Source: Bradyrhizobiaceae bacterium Ga0074131
GTDB taxonomy: Bacteria > Pseudomonadota > Alphaproteobacteria > Rhizobiales > Xanthobacteraceae
Direction of reading: 5' to 3'
NCBI GenBank assembly: GCA_001464035.1
Contig: LNEC01000006.1
Coordinates: 338,209-402,208, forward strand
DNA length: 64,000 nucleotides
In this document: positions 35,162 to 43,568 of the stretch, in pieces
How positions within the stretch are numbered: position 1 is the first letter of the stretch
Layout of the letters: each line of letters opens with the position of its first letter
Notes under the pieces: model-generated
The model's input: the letters and a program-made list of their open reading frames with translations, nothing else
The model's database searches: none
What the model was told of the DNA's origin: nothing
Made by a program: the position numbers and the translations under genes

Positions 35162-35695
35162 TTACTGGTCCGCCTCCGCGCTACCTTCCTCCGTCAATTC
35201 CATTGCAGCAAGACGATGCTCCAGCACGCCGAGCATGTCTTGCAGTTCGGCGAGCTTGCGGGCGCCGTAACGTCTGGTGATGGCGGCATAGATCGCTTCC
35301 GACGACGGCGCGACCGCCTTGATCAGCTCCAGTCCTTTCGCTGAAATTGACACCTCGGTGCGGCGCTGATCGGCTCTCACCACCCGGCGTTCGATCAGGT
35401 GCCGCGCTTCCAGGTCCCGCAAGATGCGGGACAGGCTCGGCCCCAGCAAAAACGCGACCCTCGCCAGTTCGGTCACCTCGATGGTCTCGGCCGCGGCCAG
35501 CGCACGCAGGATGCGCCATTGCTGCTCAGTCAATCCGTGAAGCCGCAGCGAGGGACGAAACTGCCGCATCACCGCCTCGCGCGCGCGGAGCAGCGACATC
35601 GGCAGCGAACGCGAGAAGTCGCGCATCGGCACGCGCCGCGGGGGTGCGCCCGCCGGGCCGGAGCCAGGATTTCCGGACGATTTCTTTTCCGCCAT
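35162..35695 (-). CDS. hpaR: MarR-family regulator HpaR (homoprotocatechuate degradation)
   Basis: The 177-residue winged-helix regulator matches HpaR in its core RDFSRSLPMSLLRAREAVMRQFRPSLRLHGLTEQQWRILRAL and LARVAFLLGPSLSRILRDLEARHLIERR, followed by the wing and a helical C-terminus. HpaR represses homoprotocatechuate meta-cleavage genes until the aromatic inducer is present. It is transcribed divergently from hpaF-hpaE-hpaD; the shared 252-base intergenic region contains a perfect 12-bp palindrome. An N-terminal Lys/Pro-rich tail of about 20 residues is unusual for the family and may not be translated if a later Met is used. Confidence 0.9.
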   Translation of the reverse strand: MAEKKSSGNPGSGPAGAPPRRVPMRDFSRSLPMSLLRAREAVMRQFRPSLRLHGLTEQQWRILRALAAAETIEVTELARVAFLLGPSLSRILRDLEARHLIERRVVRADQRRTEVSISAKGLELIKAVAPSSEAIYAAITRRYGARKLAELQDMLGVLEHRLAAMELTEEGSAEADQ

Positions 35696-35757
35696 GACCG
35701 ATCAGGCGTCTCCGTTTTGCGATGCAACAAGCGGCAATTCGGTTGCTCCCGATACAT

Positions 35758-35769
35758 TTAACATGTTAA
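35758..35769. promoter_or_regulatory. Candidate HpaR operator palindrome
   Basis: The 12-bp perfect palindrome TTAACATGTTAA lies in the divergent intergenic region, 63 bases upstream of the hpaR ATG and about 180 bases upstream of hpaF. MarR proteins typically bind such AT-rich inverted repeats. No further identical copy was seen in this region. Confidence 0.45.
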
Positions 35770-35947
35770 TCATAATCCTGCATCCACTTTTGTCGCCGGT
35801 CCCGCATGACAATCTCTGCAGACGACATCCGCATTGCGCGGACCAGACCCGCAAAGGCGACACGATTCAGGCCGACTATGGTCCCTGGGGCACGGTGAGC
35901 TGTTACTTCGCCTGAAGCGGATGGAAGAATTGTTGGAGTAACGGGAC

Positions 35948-36346
35948 ATGCCGCATTTCACGATCGAATATTCCGCCAATCTCGATGCGCGAGTCGTGAT
36001 GGCCGAAATCGTCGAGGTGGTACGCAAGGCCGCGGTGGAAACCGGGATTTTTCCACTCGGAGGAATTCGCGTTCGCGCCGTCAAATGCGAGCACTACGCC
36101 GTCGCCGACGGCGACCCGCAACACGGCTTTCTCGCCATGGTGCTGCGGCTCGGCGAAGGCCGCGATCTCGCCGCGCGAAAGGAGGCGGGCGAGCATATCT
36201 TCCGCACCCTGTCCGACCATCTCAATCCGGTCTTTGCAGCGAGCAAATTCGCGCTGTCGTTCGACATGCAGGTCAACGACAAGGAAACCAGCTGGAAGCG
36301 CAACAACATTCACGACACCCTGAAGGCGGAGGCAATCGATGGATAA
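35948..36346 (+). CDS. hpaF: 5-carboxymethyl-2-hydroxymuconate delta-isomerase HpaF
   Basis: The 132-residue protein is of the tautomerase superfamily HpaF/HpcD type, with Pro2 as catalytic base directly after Met1 (MPHFTIEYSAN). It isomerises 5-carboxymethyl-2-hydroxymuconate to the keto form in the homoprotocatechuate (3,4-dihydroxyphenylacetate) meta-cleavage pathway. The length matches the family. Its stop overlaps the hpaE start by eight bases, so translation is coupled. Confidence 0.92.
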   Translation: MPHFTIEYSANLDARVVMAEIVEVVRKAAVETGIFPLGGIRVRAVKCEHYAVADGDPQHGFLAMVLRLGEGRDLAARKEAGEHIFRTLSDHLNPVFAASKFALSFDMQVNDKETSWKRNNIHDTLKAEAIDG

Positions 36347-37883
36347 GGTCACGCCGAAGGATGTGTTTCAGGCCAATCGCGAACGCGCGGGACCGCTGCT
36401 GAAGCAACTCCGGGCCGACGGGATCGGACACATGATCGACGGCAGGGTGGTGGCTTCGATCTCGGGCGACAGCTTTGAAACCAGGTCGCCCATCGACGGC
36501 GCGGTGCTGGCGACCGTTGCCCGCGGCAAAGTTGAGGACATCGATCGCGCCGCGACGGCGGCGGCGCTGGCGTTCAAGGGCTGGCGCGACATGCCGGCGG
36601 CGATGCGGAAGAAATTGCTGCATCGGGTCGCCGACGCCATCGAAGATCGCGCCGACGATATCGCCGTGCTCGAATGCATCGACACCGGTCAGGCCCACCG
36701 CTTCATGGCCAAGGCCGCGATTCGGGCGGCGGAAAATTTCCGCTTCTTCGCCGATCGATGCGCCGAAGCGCGCGACGGCCTCAATACGCCGGGTGACGAA
36801 CACTGGAACATTTCGACGCGGATGCCGATCGGCCCGGTCGGCGTCATCACGCCGTGGAACACGCCATTCATGCTGTCGACCTGGAAGATCGCCCCTGCTC
36901 TCGCTGCCGGCTGCACCGTGGTGCACAAGCCTGCCGAATGGTCGCCGGTGACGGCCGATCTGCTGGCCAAGCTTGTAAAGCAGGCAGGAGTGCCCGACGG
37001 CGTGCTCAGCACCGTACACGGCATCGGCGAGGAAGCCGGCAAGGCGCTGACCGAGCATCCCGCCATCAAGGCGATCGGCTTCGTCGGCGAAAGCGCGACC
37101 GGATCGGCGATCATGGCGCAAGGCGCGCCGACCTTGAAGCGCGTGCATTTCGAGCTCGGCGGCAAGAACCCGGTGATCGTGTTCGACGACGCGGACCTCG
37201 ATCGCGCGCTCGATGCGGTCGTGTTCATGATCTATTCGCTCAACGGCGAGCGCTGCACGTCGTCGAGCCGGCTCTTGGTCCAGCACGGCATCGCGGACAA
37301 GTTCATCGAGAAGCTGACCGCGCGGGTGAAGGCGCTGAAGGTCGGACACCCGCTCGATCCCTCGACCGAAATCGGACCGCTGATCCACGAGCGGCATCTT
37401 GCAAAAGTCTGCTCGTATTTCGACGTCGCCCGCAACGACGGCGCAATCATCGCCGTCGGCGGCAAGCCGCATGACGGCCCCGGCGGCGGGCATTATGTGC
37501 AGCCGACGCTGGTCACCGGCGCGCACGCCAAGATGCGCATCGCGCAAGAGGAAGTGTTCGGCCCATTCCTGACGGTAATTCCGTTCCGCGACGAGGATGA
37601 GGCGATCGAGATCGCCAATGGCGTGCAATACGGCCTGACCGGCTACGTCTGGACCGGCGATATGGGCCGCGCGCTGCGCGTCGCCGACGCGCTGGAGGCC
37701 GGCATGATCTGGCTCAATTCGGAAAACGTCCGCCATCTGCCGACCCCGTTCGGCGGCATGAAATCATCCGGCATCGGCCGCGATGGCGGCGACTATTCAT
37801 TCGACTTCTACATGGAAACCAAGCACGTCTCGCTGGCGCGAGGCACGCACAGGATTCAGAAGCTGGGCTCCACCTCATCCTGA
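36339..37883 (+). CDS. hpaE: 5-carboxymethyl-2-hydroxymuconate semialdehyde dehydrogenase HpaE
   Basis: The 514-residue NAD-dependent aldehyde dehydrogenase carries the catalytic Glu in HFELGGKNP and the catalytic Cys in SLNGERCTSSSRLL, with the NAD-binding HKPAEWSPVTADLLA before them. Neighbouring hpaD and hpaF identify it as the enzyme that oxidises the ring-cleavage semialdehyde of homoprotocatechuate. The final codons and the TGA stop lie inside repeat R2, so the C-terminal Ser-Thr-Ser-Ser comes from the repeat. It is coupled to hpaF by overlap. Confidence 0.93.
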   Translation: MDKVTPKDVFQANRERAGPLLKQLRADGIGHMIDGRVVASISGDSFETRSPIDGAVLATVARGKVEDIDRAATAAALAFKGWRDMPAAMRKKLLHRVADAIEDRADDIAVLECIDTGQAHRFMAKAAIRAAENFRFFADRCAEARDGLNTPGDEHWNISTRMPIGPVGVITPWNTPFMLSTWKIAPALAAGCTVVHKPAEWSPVTADLLAKLVKQAGVPDGVLSTVHGIGEEAGKALTEHPAIKAIGFVGESATGSAIMAQGAPTLKRVHFELGGKNPVIVFDDADLDRALDAVVFMIYSLNGERCTSSSRLLVQHGIADKFIEKLTARVKALKVGHPLDPSTEIGPLIHERHLAKVCSYFDVARNDGAIIAVGGKPHDGPGGGHYVQPTLVTGAHAKMRIAQEEVFGPFLTVIPFRDEDEAIEIANGVQYGLTGYVWTGDMGRALRVADALEAGMIWLNSENVRHLPTPFGGMKSSGIGRDGGDYSFDFYMETKHVSLARGTHRIQKLGSTSS

Positions 37884-37973
37884 GGAGGGCCGCGCAAGCG
37901 CACGTCTCGAAGAATCGGCCACGGGCTCTCATGGTTCGAGACGGCGCTGAAGAAGCGCCTCCTCACCATGAGG
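37873..37973. repeat. REP-like palindromic repeat R2
   Basis: It begins CCTCATCCTGAGGAG and ends CCTCACCATGAGG, and in between contains the pair GTCTCGAA / TTCGAGAC. The CCTCATCCTGAGGAG...CTCACCATGAGG layout is a widespread Nitrobacteraceae element as I know it. It begins within the last codons of hpaE and includes its stop codon. A truncated copy lies at 55003-55040. Confidence 0.78.
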
Positions 37974-38004
37974 AACAACCTATCCACGAACTGGGACAGT
38001 TAAT

Positions 38005-38988
38005 ATGCCGATTCCAACACACACGTTCGACCCGCCCTTCAACATCATCCGCTCCAGTCACGTCGTGCTCGACGTGACTGACCTCAGCGCCTCCAGGGAA
38101 TTCTACGAAACCACCGTCGGACTGCATGTCGAGGACCATGACGACAGAGCGGTTTACCTGCGCGGCAGCGAGGAGCATCAGCATCACTCGCTGGTACTGC
38201 GCCAGGCGGCGACGGCCGCCTGCAACCGGCTGGGATTCAAGGTCGGCAATGAAGGCGACCTCGACAAGGCCGCGGCGTTTTTCTCCGGGGCCGGCGTCAC
38301 CTACGCGTTCGCCGAGCAGCCGTTCCAGGGCCGCACCCTGCACTTCACCGATCCCTTCGGCTTTCAGATCGAGCTCTATGCCGCGATGGACAAGCGGCCG
38401 CATCTGCTGCGCCGCTACGATCTCTACAAGGGCTGCCATCCGCAGCGGATCGACCATTTCAATGTATTCGCCGCCGAGGTACAGGACACCGTCGATTTCT
38501 ACGCGCGGCTCGGCTTCCGCCTGACCGAATATGGCGAAGAAGACGGACCGAACGGACGCATCGCCGCGGCGTGGATGCACCGCAAGGGCAATGTGCACGA
38601 CATGGCCATCACCAACGGCAAAGGCCCTCGCTTGCACCATTTTGCCTATTGGGTGCCGACCGCGATGAACATCCTGCATCTGTGCGACGTGATGGCTTCG
38701 AGCGGCTTCCTGCAGAACATCGAGCGCGGGCCGGGCCGCCACGGCATTTCCAATGCCTTCTTCCTCTATGTCCGCGATCCCGACGGCCACCGGCTGGAGC
38801 TCTACACCAGCGACTACTTTACGGGGGATCACGACCACGAACCGCTGCGCTGGTCGCTGAAGGATCCGCGCCGGCAGACGCTGTGGGGGGCGCCGGCGCC
38901 GCGTTCCTGGTTCGAGCAGGGCTCGCCGTTCGTCGGCCAGGCCGTGCGCGAGCCGCTGTTCGTCGCCGACGTCACCATTGCAGACTAG
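38005..38988 (+). CDS. hpaD: 3,4-dihydroxyphenylacetate 2,3-dioxygenase HpaD
   Basis: The 327-residue type I extradiol dioxygenase has two vicinal-oxygen-chelate modules. The metal triad is visible in the C-terminal module: His in RIDHFNVFAAEV, His in RLHHFAYW and Glu in GHRLELYTSDY. It cleaves the ring of homoprotocatechuate at the 2,3-position. It follows hpaE after repeat R2, with no clear Shine-Dalgarno other than GGGACA, and the next gene starts 13 bases after its stop, so the two are co-transcribed. Confidence 0.94.
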   Translation: MPIPTHTFDPPFNIIRSSHVVLDVTDLSASREFYETTVGLHVEDHDDRAVYLRGSEEHQHHSLVLRQAATAACNRLGFKVGNEGDLDKAAAFFSGAGVTYAFAEQPFQGRTLHFTDPFGFQIELYAAMDKRPHLLRRYDLYKGCHPQRIDHFNVFAAEVQDTVDFYARLGFRLTEYGEEDGPNGRIAAAWMHRKGNVHDMAITNGKGPRLHHFAYWVPTAMNILHLCDVMASSGFLQNIERGPGRHGISNAFFLYVRDPDGHRLELYTSDYFTGDHDHEPLRWSLKDPRRQTLWGAPAPRSWFEQGSPFVGQAVREPLFVADVTIAD

Positions 38989-39001
38989 GTCCGGAAGCCC
39001 G

Positions 39002-39874
39002 ATGACCCCTCCCCGCCTCGCCACCTACTCCATCGGCGGCTCGACCCGATACGGCGCGGTGGTCGACGGCGGCATCGTCGATCTCTCCGCTAGATTCGCG
39101 AAGGATTATCCGACCCTGCGCGAGGTCATCGCGGCGGGCGCGTTGACAAGACTGGCGGAGGAAGCTGCGCGCCATCAGCCGGATCAAGCGCTGGATGCGG
39201 TCACCTGGCTGCCGCCGATCCCGGCGCCGGAAAAGATCATCTGCATCGGCGTGAATTACCCTGATCGTAACGCCGAGTACAAGGACGGCCAGGACGCCCC
39301 GAAATATCCCAGCATGTTCATGCGCACGCCGCGCTCCTTTGTCGGCCACGAGACGCCGCTGGTGCGTCCGCGCGCCTCGGCGCAGCTCGACTACGAAGGC
39401 GAACTGGTTCTGATCATCAGCAAAGCCGGAAGGCACATTCCGGAGAGCACTGCGCTGGATCACATCGCCGCCGTCACGCTGTGCAACGAAGGCACCATCC
39501 GCGACTGGGTCCGGCACGCCAAGTTCAACGTCACCCAGGGCAAGAATTTTGATTCCACCGGCAGCCTCGGCCCGTGGATCGTCCCCTACACCGACGAAAC
39601 CCAGATTGCCGACATCCGGTTGACCACGCGGGTCAATGGCGAGACGCGGCAGGACGACCGTACCGGCCGGTTGATCTTCGGCGTCCGCTACCTGATCAAC
39701 TACCTCTCGACCTTCACCACGTTGACAGCAGGCGACGTCATCGTCACGGGCACGCCGACCGGCGCCGGCGCGCGGTTCGATCCGCCGCGTTACCTGAAAC
39801 CCGGCGATGTTATCGAGGTCGAGGCCGACGGCGTCGGAACCTTGCGCAACGGCGTGATCGACGAGACCCCATGA
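39002..39874 (+). CDS. Fumarylacetoacetase-fold hydrolase/isomerase (HpaG-like)
   Basis: The 290-residue FAH family protein starts MTPPRLATYSIGGSTRYG and has the family metal-binding Glu/Asp cluster in LDYEGELVLIISKAG, TLCNEGTIRDWVR and KNFDSTGSLGPWI, plus GDVIVTGTPTGAG near the C-terminus. In the hpa pathway HpaG decarboxylates and isomerises the ring-cleavage product, and single-domain FAH proteins can replace it. HpaH, the following hydratase, is not in the window. The ATG at 39002 is preferred over one 8 codons upstream inside hpaD because CCGGAAG precedes it. Confidence 0.85.
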   Translation: MTPPRLATYSIGGSTRYGAVVDGGIVDLSARFAKDYPTLREVIAAGALTRLAEEAARHQPDQALDAVTWLPPIPAPEKIICIGVNYPDRNAEYKDGQDAPKYPSMFMRTPRSFVGHETPLVRPRASAQLDYEGELVLIISKAGRHIPESTALDHIAAVTLCNEGTIRDWVRHAKFNVTQGKNFDSTGSLGPWIVPYTDETQIADIRLTTRVNGETRQDDRTGRLIFGVRYLINYLSTFTTLTAGDVIVTGTPTGAGARFDPPRYLKPGDVIEVEADGVGTLRNGVIDETP

Positions 39875-39902
39875 ACTGGTTCGCAAGCGATTGGACAAGA
39901 CC

Positions 39903-41531
39903 ATGACAGTGAGTTCCGGCGGCGAGGCGATTGTCGGCGGCCTGGTCGCGCACGGCGTCGATACCGTGTTCGGGCTGCCCGGCGCGCAGATCTACGGCCT
40001 GTTCGACGGCTTTCACCAGGCGCAACTGAAAGTGATCGGCGCGCGGCACGAGCAGGCCTGCGGCTACATGGCCTTCGGCTATGCCCGCTCGAGCGGCCGG
40101 CCCGGCGTGTTCAGCGTGGTGCCCGGCCCCGGCGTGCTCAATGCCGGCGCGGCGCTGCTCACCGCGCTCGGCTGCAACGAACCGGTGCTGTGCCTGACCG
40201 GACAGGTGCCCACGAATTTCCTCGGCAAGGGCCGCGGCCATCTGCACGAGATGCCGGATCAGCTGGCGACACTCAGAACCTTCGTGAAGTGGGCCGATCG
40301 CATCGAGTATCCCGACGCCGCACCTGCGATGGTATCGCGCGCCTTTCAGGAGATGCTGTCGGGCCGCCGCGGGCCGGCGTCGCTGGAAATGCCCTGGGAC
40401 GTGTTTACGCAGCGGGCGGAAACCGGGCCGGCAAACGTGTTCGATCGGTTTCCGGCGCCGCTGCCCGATCTCGACCGCATCAAGGCCGCCGCCGCGCTGA
40501 TCGCCGGCAGCAAGACGCCGATGATTTTTGTCGGCAGCGGCGCCATCGACGCGCGCGACGAAATCCTCGAACTCGCCGAATTGATCGACGCGCCAGTGGT
40601 GGCGTTCCGCAGCGGCCGCGGCATCGTCTCCAACGCCCATGAGCTCGGGTTGACGATGGCGGCGGCTTACAGGCTGTGGCCCAGGACCGATCTGATGATC
40701 GGGATCGGGACCCGCATGGAATTGCCGGCCTCGGGGTTCCGATGGCCGTTTCAGCCCCCGAGCCTGAAATCGATTCGCATCGATATCGACCCCTCGGAAA
40801 TGCGCCGCCTGACGCCGGATGCCGCCGTGGTCGCGGACGCGCTGGCCGGCACAAGCGAGCTGCTCGCGGCGGTGAGAAAGGTTGGTTACACGAAAACCAG
40901 CGGCCGCCGCGCCGAGATCCGCGACGCCTCGGCAGCAGCGCATAAGGAGATTCAGTCGGTCCAGCCGCAGATGGCGTACCTGAACATCCTGCGCGAGGTG
41001 CTGCCGCAGAATGCCATCGTCACCGACGAGCTGTCGCAGGTCGGCTTTGCCTCCTGGTATGGCTTCCCGGTCTACCAGCCGCGCACCTTTATCACCTCGG
41101 GCTATCAGGGCACCCTCGGCTCGGGCTTCCCCACCGCACTCGGCGCCAAGGTCGCGCATCCCGACCGGCCGGTGGTCGCGATCACGGGCGACGGCGGCTT
41201 CATGTTCGGCGTCCAGGAACTGGCCACCGCCGTGCAGTTCAACATCGGCGTGGTGACGCTGGTGTTCAACAACAACGCCTATGGCAATGTGCGGCGCGAT
41301 CAACGCGAACGTTTCGAGGGCCGCGTGGTGGCGTCCGACCTGGTCAATCCGGATTTCGTCAAACTCGCGGAGTCCTTCGGCGTCGGCGCCGCGCGCGTCA
41401 CCTCGCCCGATCATTTCCGCGCCGCGCTGGAAAAGGCGTTGGCGCATGGCGGGCCCTATCTGATCGACATCGAGGTGCCCAGAGATTCCGAGGTCACGCC
41501 GTGGACGTTCATTCATCCGGCGAAGCCGTAG
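39903..41531 (+). CDS. Thiamine diphosphate-dependent enzyme (acetolactate synthase-like)
   Basis: The 542-residue protein has three ThDP-enzyme domains: an N-terminal Pyr domain with catalytic Glu in ARHEQACGYMAFGYAR, a central FAD-like domain, and a C-terminal PP domain with GDGGFMFGVQELATAVQFNI...NNAYG binding the diphosphate and Mg2+. It resembles catabolic acetolactate synthase or a 2-oxoacid decarboxylase of unknown substrate (benzoylformate- or oxalyl-like). It may act on a 2-keto acid or tartronate semialdehyde from the neighbouring pathways. A TTG four codons earlier (39891) is an alternative start. An inverted repeat follows the stop. Confidence 0.86.
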   Translation: MTVSSGGEAIVGGLVAHGVDTVFGLPGAQIYGLFDGFHQAQLKVIGARHEQACGYMAFGYARSSGRPGVFSVVPGPGVLNAGAALLTALGCNEPVLCLTGQVPTNFLGKGRGHLHEMPDQLATLRTFVKWADRIEYPDAAPAMVSRAFQEMLSGRRGPASLEMPWDVFTQRAETGPANVFDRFPAPLPDLDRIKAAAALIAGSKTPMIFVGSGAIDARDEILELAELIDAPVVAFRSGRGIVSNAHELGLTMAAAYRLWPRTDLMIGIGTRMELPASGFRWPFQPPSLKSIRIDIDPSEMRRLTPDAAVVADALAGTSELLAAVRKVGYTKTSGRRAEIRDASAAAHKEIQSVQPQMAYLNILREVLPQNAIVTDELSQVGFASWYGFPVYQPRTFITSGYQGTLGSGFPTALGAKVAHPDRPVVAITGDGGFMFGVQELATAVQFNIGVVTLVFNNNAYGNVRRDQRERFEGRVVASDLVNPDFVKLAESFGVGAARVTSPDHFRAALEKALAHGGPYLIDIEVPRDSEVTPWTFIHPAKP

Positions 41532-41541
41532 CGCCGTTTCT

Positions 41542-41601
41542 TCTCCCCTCCTCCCGCGGCCCCTCCCCGCACGCGCAAGGTCGCGTGGAGGGAGGGGAAT
41601 A
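41542..41601. terminator. GC-rich inverted repeat between convergent genes
   Basis: CTCCCCTCCTCCC near 41545 and GGAGGGAGGGGA near 41590 can pair across a loop of about 30 bases, between the convergent ThDP-enzyme and MFS genes. It may act as a bidirectional terminator or be another REP-like remnant. There is no long T-run. Confidence 0.4.
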
Positions 41602-41606
41602 AAGAA

Positions 41607-42842
41607 CTACACCCGCCGCACCATCATCCCCTGTTGCGCCCGCAGCGCCGCAATCGCCAGCAGGCCTGCGCCGGCGACCGCCCAGCACGCCACCGGCGCC
41701 CAGTGCAGCAGCGGCGCATATTCCGGTAGCTTCTGCAGGCCGCCGGCGACCGCTGCCATCCGCGCGAAGGTAGCGAGCGCCAGCGCCGAGAAGACCAGCC
41801 CCACCACCTTGCCTTCGGCGCCGCTGTCCCCGATGGCCAGCGCGGCTGCGACCGCGCTCATCAGCATGCAGCCCCACGCCGCGCCTGCGATGAACTGCGC
41901 CACAATCAGCATGTTGAGATTGCCGGCGAACTCGGCGCCAACAACCGCAAGGGCGCCCAGCAGACCCGCCGCGCCCATCACGAGCAATCCGCCGCGATGT
42001 TTCACGATCACGCTGGCCGGAAACATCGCGATGTTGAAACCGATCCAGAACACCGGCATCAGCCATTGCAGATCGTCAGGTTTCGCAAAGCGCAGGAAGA
42101 ACGGCGTGCTGTTGATGCTGAAATGCAGCTGATAGCCCAGCGATAGCAGGACCATCGACCCGATGAAGAACATCGGGATCCCGCCGAGCGGCTTTGTCGC
42201 GTCGGCCGGCTTGGCCGAAACGGCAGATGCCTGCGCCAAACCGCGCTCGACTCTTGAAAGCGCCAGCGCGGTCATCAGCAGCACGACGCCCGATATCACG
42301 AAGGGAATTCGCGCGTCATGGTTGCGCAGCACAACGCCGAGATAGGGTGATACCGCGCCGGCCAGACCGTAACCGAGCATGGCCAGCGCCGATAGATACG
42401 GGATCGCAGGTTTTGCGGCGTACTTCCCCAGCAAAGTGAGCGGCGGCGCGCGCAGCGCCGACGACGTGACGACCCAGATCACGATCAGGACGATGAACCA
42501 GACCTGCGCGCCCGGGCCGGTGCCCGCCACGTAGGGCAGCGCGATGAAGGCCGCGCAGGAGATGGCCGTCGTTATGCCGACGAGCACGCCGAGCCGGCCG
42601 ACGAAGGGTGCGATCTTGTCGGCGGCGATGCCCATCGCGGTGTCGGTAATGGTGAAGATCGCCTGGTCCAGCATCAGAATGAGGATGACGGCTGACGGCG
42701 CGATCCCGACCTGCGCGGCGAGCTTCGGCAGGTAGACCACATAAATGGTCCACCCCAGCGTAAACACCAGCTGCAGGACGGCGAAATAGACGCCGGTGCG
42801 ATTGGCGACGCTCGCGCCGGCCGATGCTTTGGTATCGCTCAT
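41607..42842 (-). CDS. Major facilitator superfamily transporter
   Basis: The 411-residue protein has about 12 hydrophobic helices with the MFS loop motif between helices 2 and 3 (DTAMGIAADKIAPFVGRLG). I cannot name its substrate. Its position next to the hpa-like catabolic genes makes an organic acid or aromatic uptake role reasonable but unproven. The ATG at 42842 is chosen because GGGAGG lies 4-5 bases before it. It is convergent with the ThDP-enzyme gene, and about 58 bases separate it from AlkB on the same strand. Confidence 0.85.
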   Translation of the reverse strand: MSDTKASAGASVANRTGVYFAVLQLVFTLGWTIYVVYLPKLAAQVGIAPSAVILILMLDQAIFTITDTAMGIAADKIAPFVGRLGVLVGITTAISCAAFIALPYVAGTGPGAQVWFIVLIVIWVVTSSALRAPPLTLLGKYAAKPAIPYLSALAMLGYGLAGAVSPYLGVVLRNHDARIPFVISGVVLLMTALALSRVERGLAQASAVSAKPADATKPLGGIPMFFIGSMVLLSLGYQLHFSINSTPFFLRFAKPDDLQWLMPVFWIGFNIAMFPASVIVKHRGGLLVMGAAGLLGALAVVGAEFAGNLNMLIVAQFIAGAAWGCMLMSAVAAALAIGDSGAEGKVVGLVFSALALATFARMAAVAGGLQKLPEYAPLLHWAPVACWAVAGAGLLAIAALRAQQGMMVRRV

Positions 42843-42899
42843 GGTCGCCTCCCAGCGAGCCAACCATAGACTGGCGGACGCTGTGATGGGAAGGCGGCC

Positions 42900-43568
42900 T
42901 CAGCGCGCCTTGCGGAAAGTCAGGTTGATGCGCTGCCGGCCCAGCAGAGCGTGTCCGCCGTCCGCGAGTGGTGCTACGCCGTGAAAGAACAGCCGTGATG
43001 GCCCGCCCCATACCACGACGTCGCCGTGCTGCAGCCGAAACCGGCGCGGTTTGTCGCTGCGCTGCGGTCCGCCGAACAGGAAGACCGCTGATAATCCCAG
43101 CGAGACCGAAACGATCGGCGCGCCAAAATCGTGCTCGTCTTTGTCTTGATGCAACGACATGCGGGCGCCGGGCTGATAGCGATTAACTAGGCACGCATCC
43201 GGCGAAAATCCGTCAACACCCGCCGCGTCCGCCGCCTGCCCTGCCAGCGCACCAAACGATGGCGGCATCGCCGGCCAAGCCTGGCGGGATTCCGGATCGA
43301 CACTATCGTAGCGATAGCCGCTGCGATCGGTCACCCAGCCGGCATTGCCGCAATTGGTCATCGCCACCGACATCCGATGGCCACCCGGCGTCACCATGTG
43401 GCGAAAGGGCGCCTGCGCCGCGATCTCGTCGATGCCGGCGATCAGATCGGCCTCGACCGGTCTGGCGAAGCCGCGCAGCAAGACGGCGCCCTCCGCCATC
43501 GCTTCCCGCGAAGGTTGGATATCGGCAACGCATTCAAACAGATCGGCGGTCAATACGGTCGCACTCAC
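42900..43568 (-). CDS. alkB: Alpha-ketoglutarate-dependent DNA/RNA demethylase AlkB
   Basis: The 222-residue Fe(II)/2OG dioxygenase repairs alkylated bases. The HxD...H iron ligands are visible as HQDKDEH and FFHGVAPL, and the 2OG-binding Arg residues lie in the C-terminal RQRINLTFRKAR. The N-terminal nucleotide-recognition lid includes TNCGNAGW and YRYD. The length matches E. coli AlkB (216). It starts with GTG at 43568, whose bases overlap the stop of the upstream oxygenase (GTGA), so the two are coupled. Confidence 0.93.
   Translation of the reverse strand: MSATVLTADLFECVADIQPSREAMAEGAVLLRGFARPVEADLIAGIDEIAAQAPFRHMVTPGGHRMSVAMTNCGNAGWVTDRSGYRYDSVDPESRQAWPAMPPSFGALAGQAADAAGVDGFSPDACLVNRYQPGARMSLHQDKDEHDFGAPIVSVSLGLSAVFLFGGPQRSDKPRRFRLQHGDVVVWGGPSRLFFHGVAPLADGGHALLGRQRINLTFRKAR

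Noticed and set aside
39810..41516. Minus-strand frame of 568 codons over the ThDP enzyme
   Set aside because: The composition is an Arg/His/Gln antisense pattern, whereas the plus-strand frame has complete ThDP motifs.
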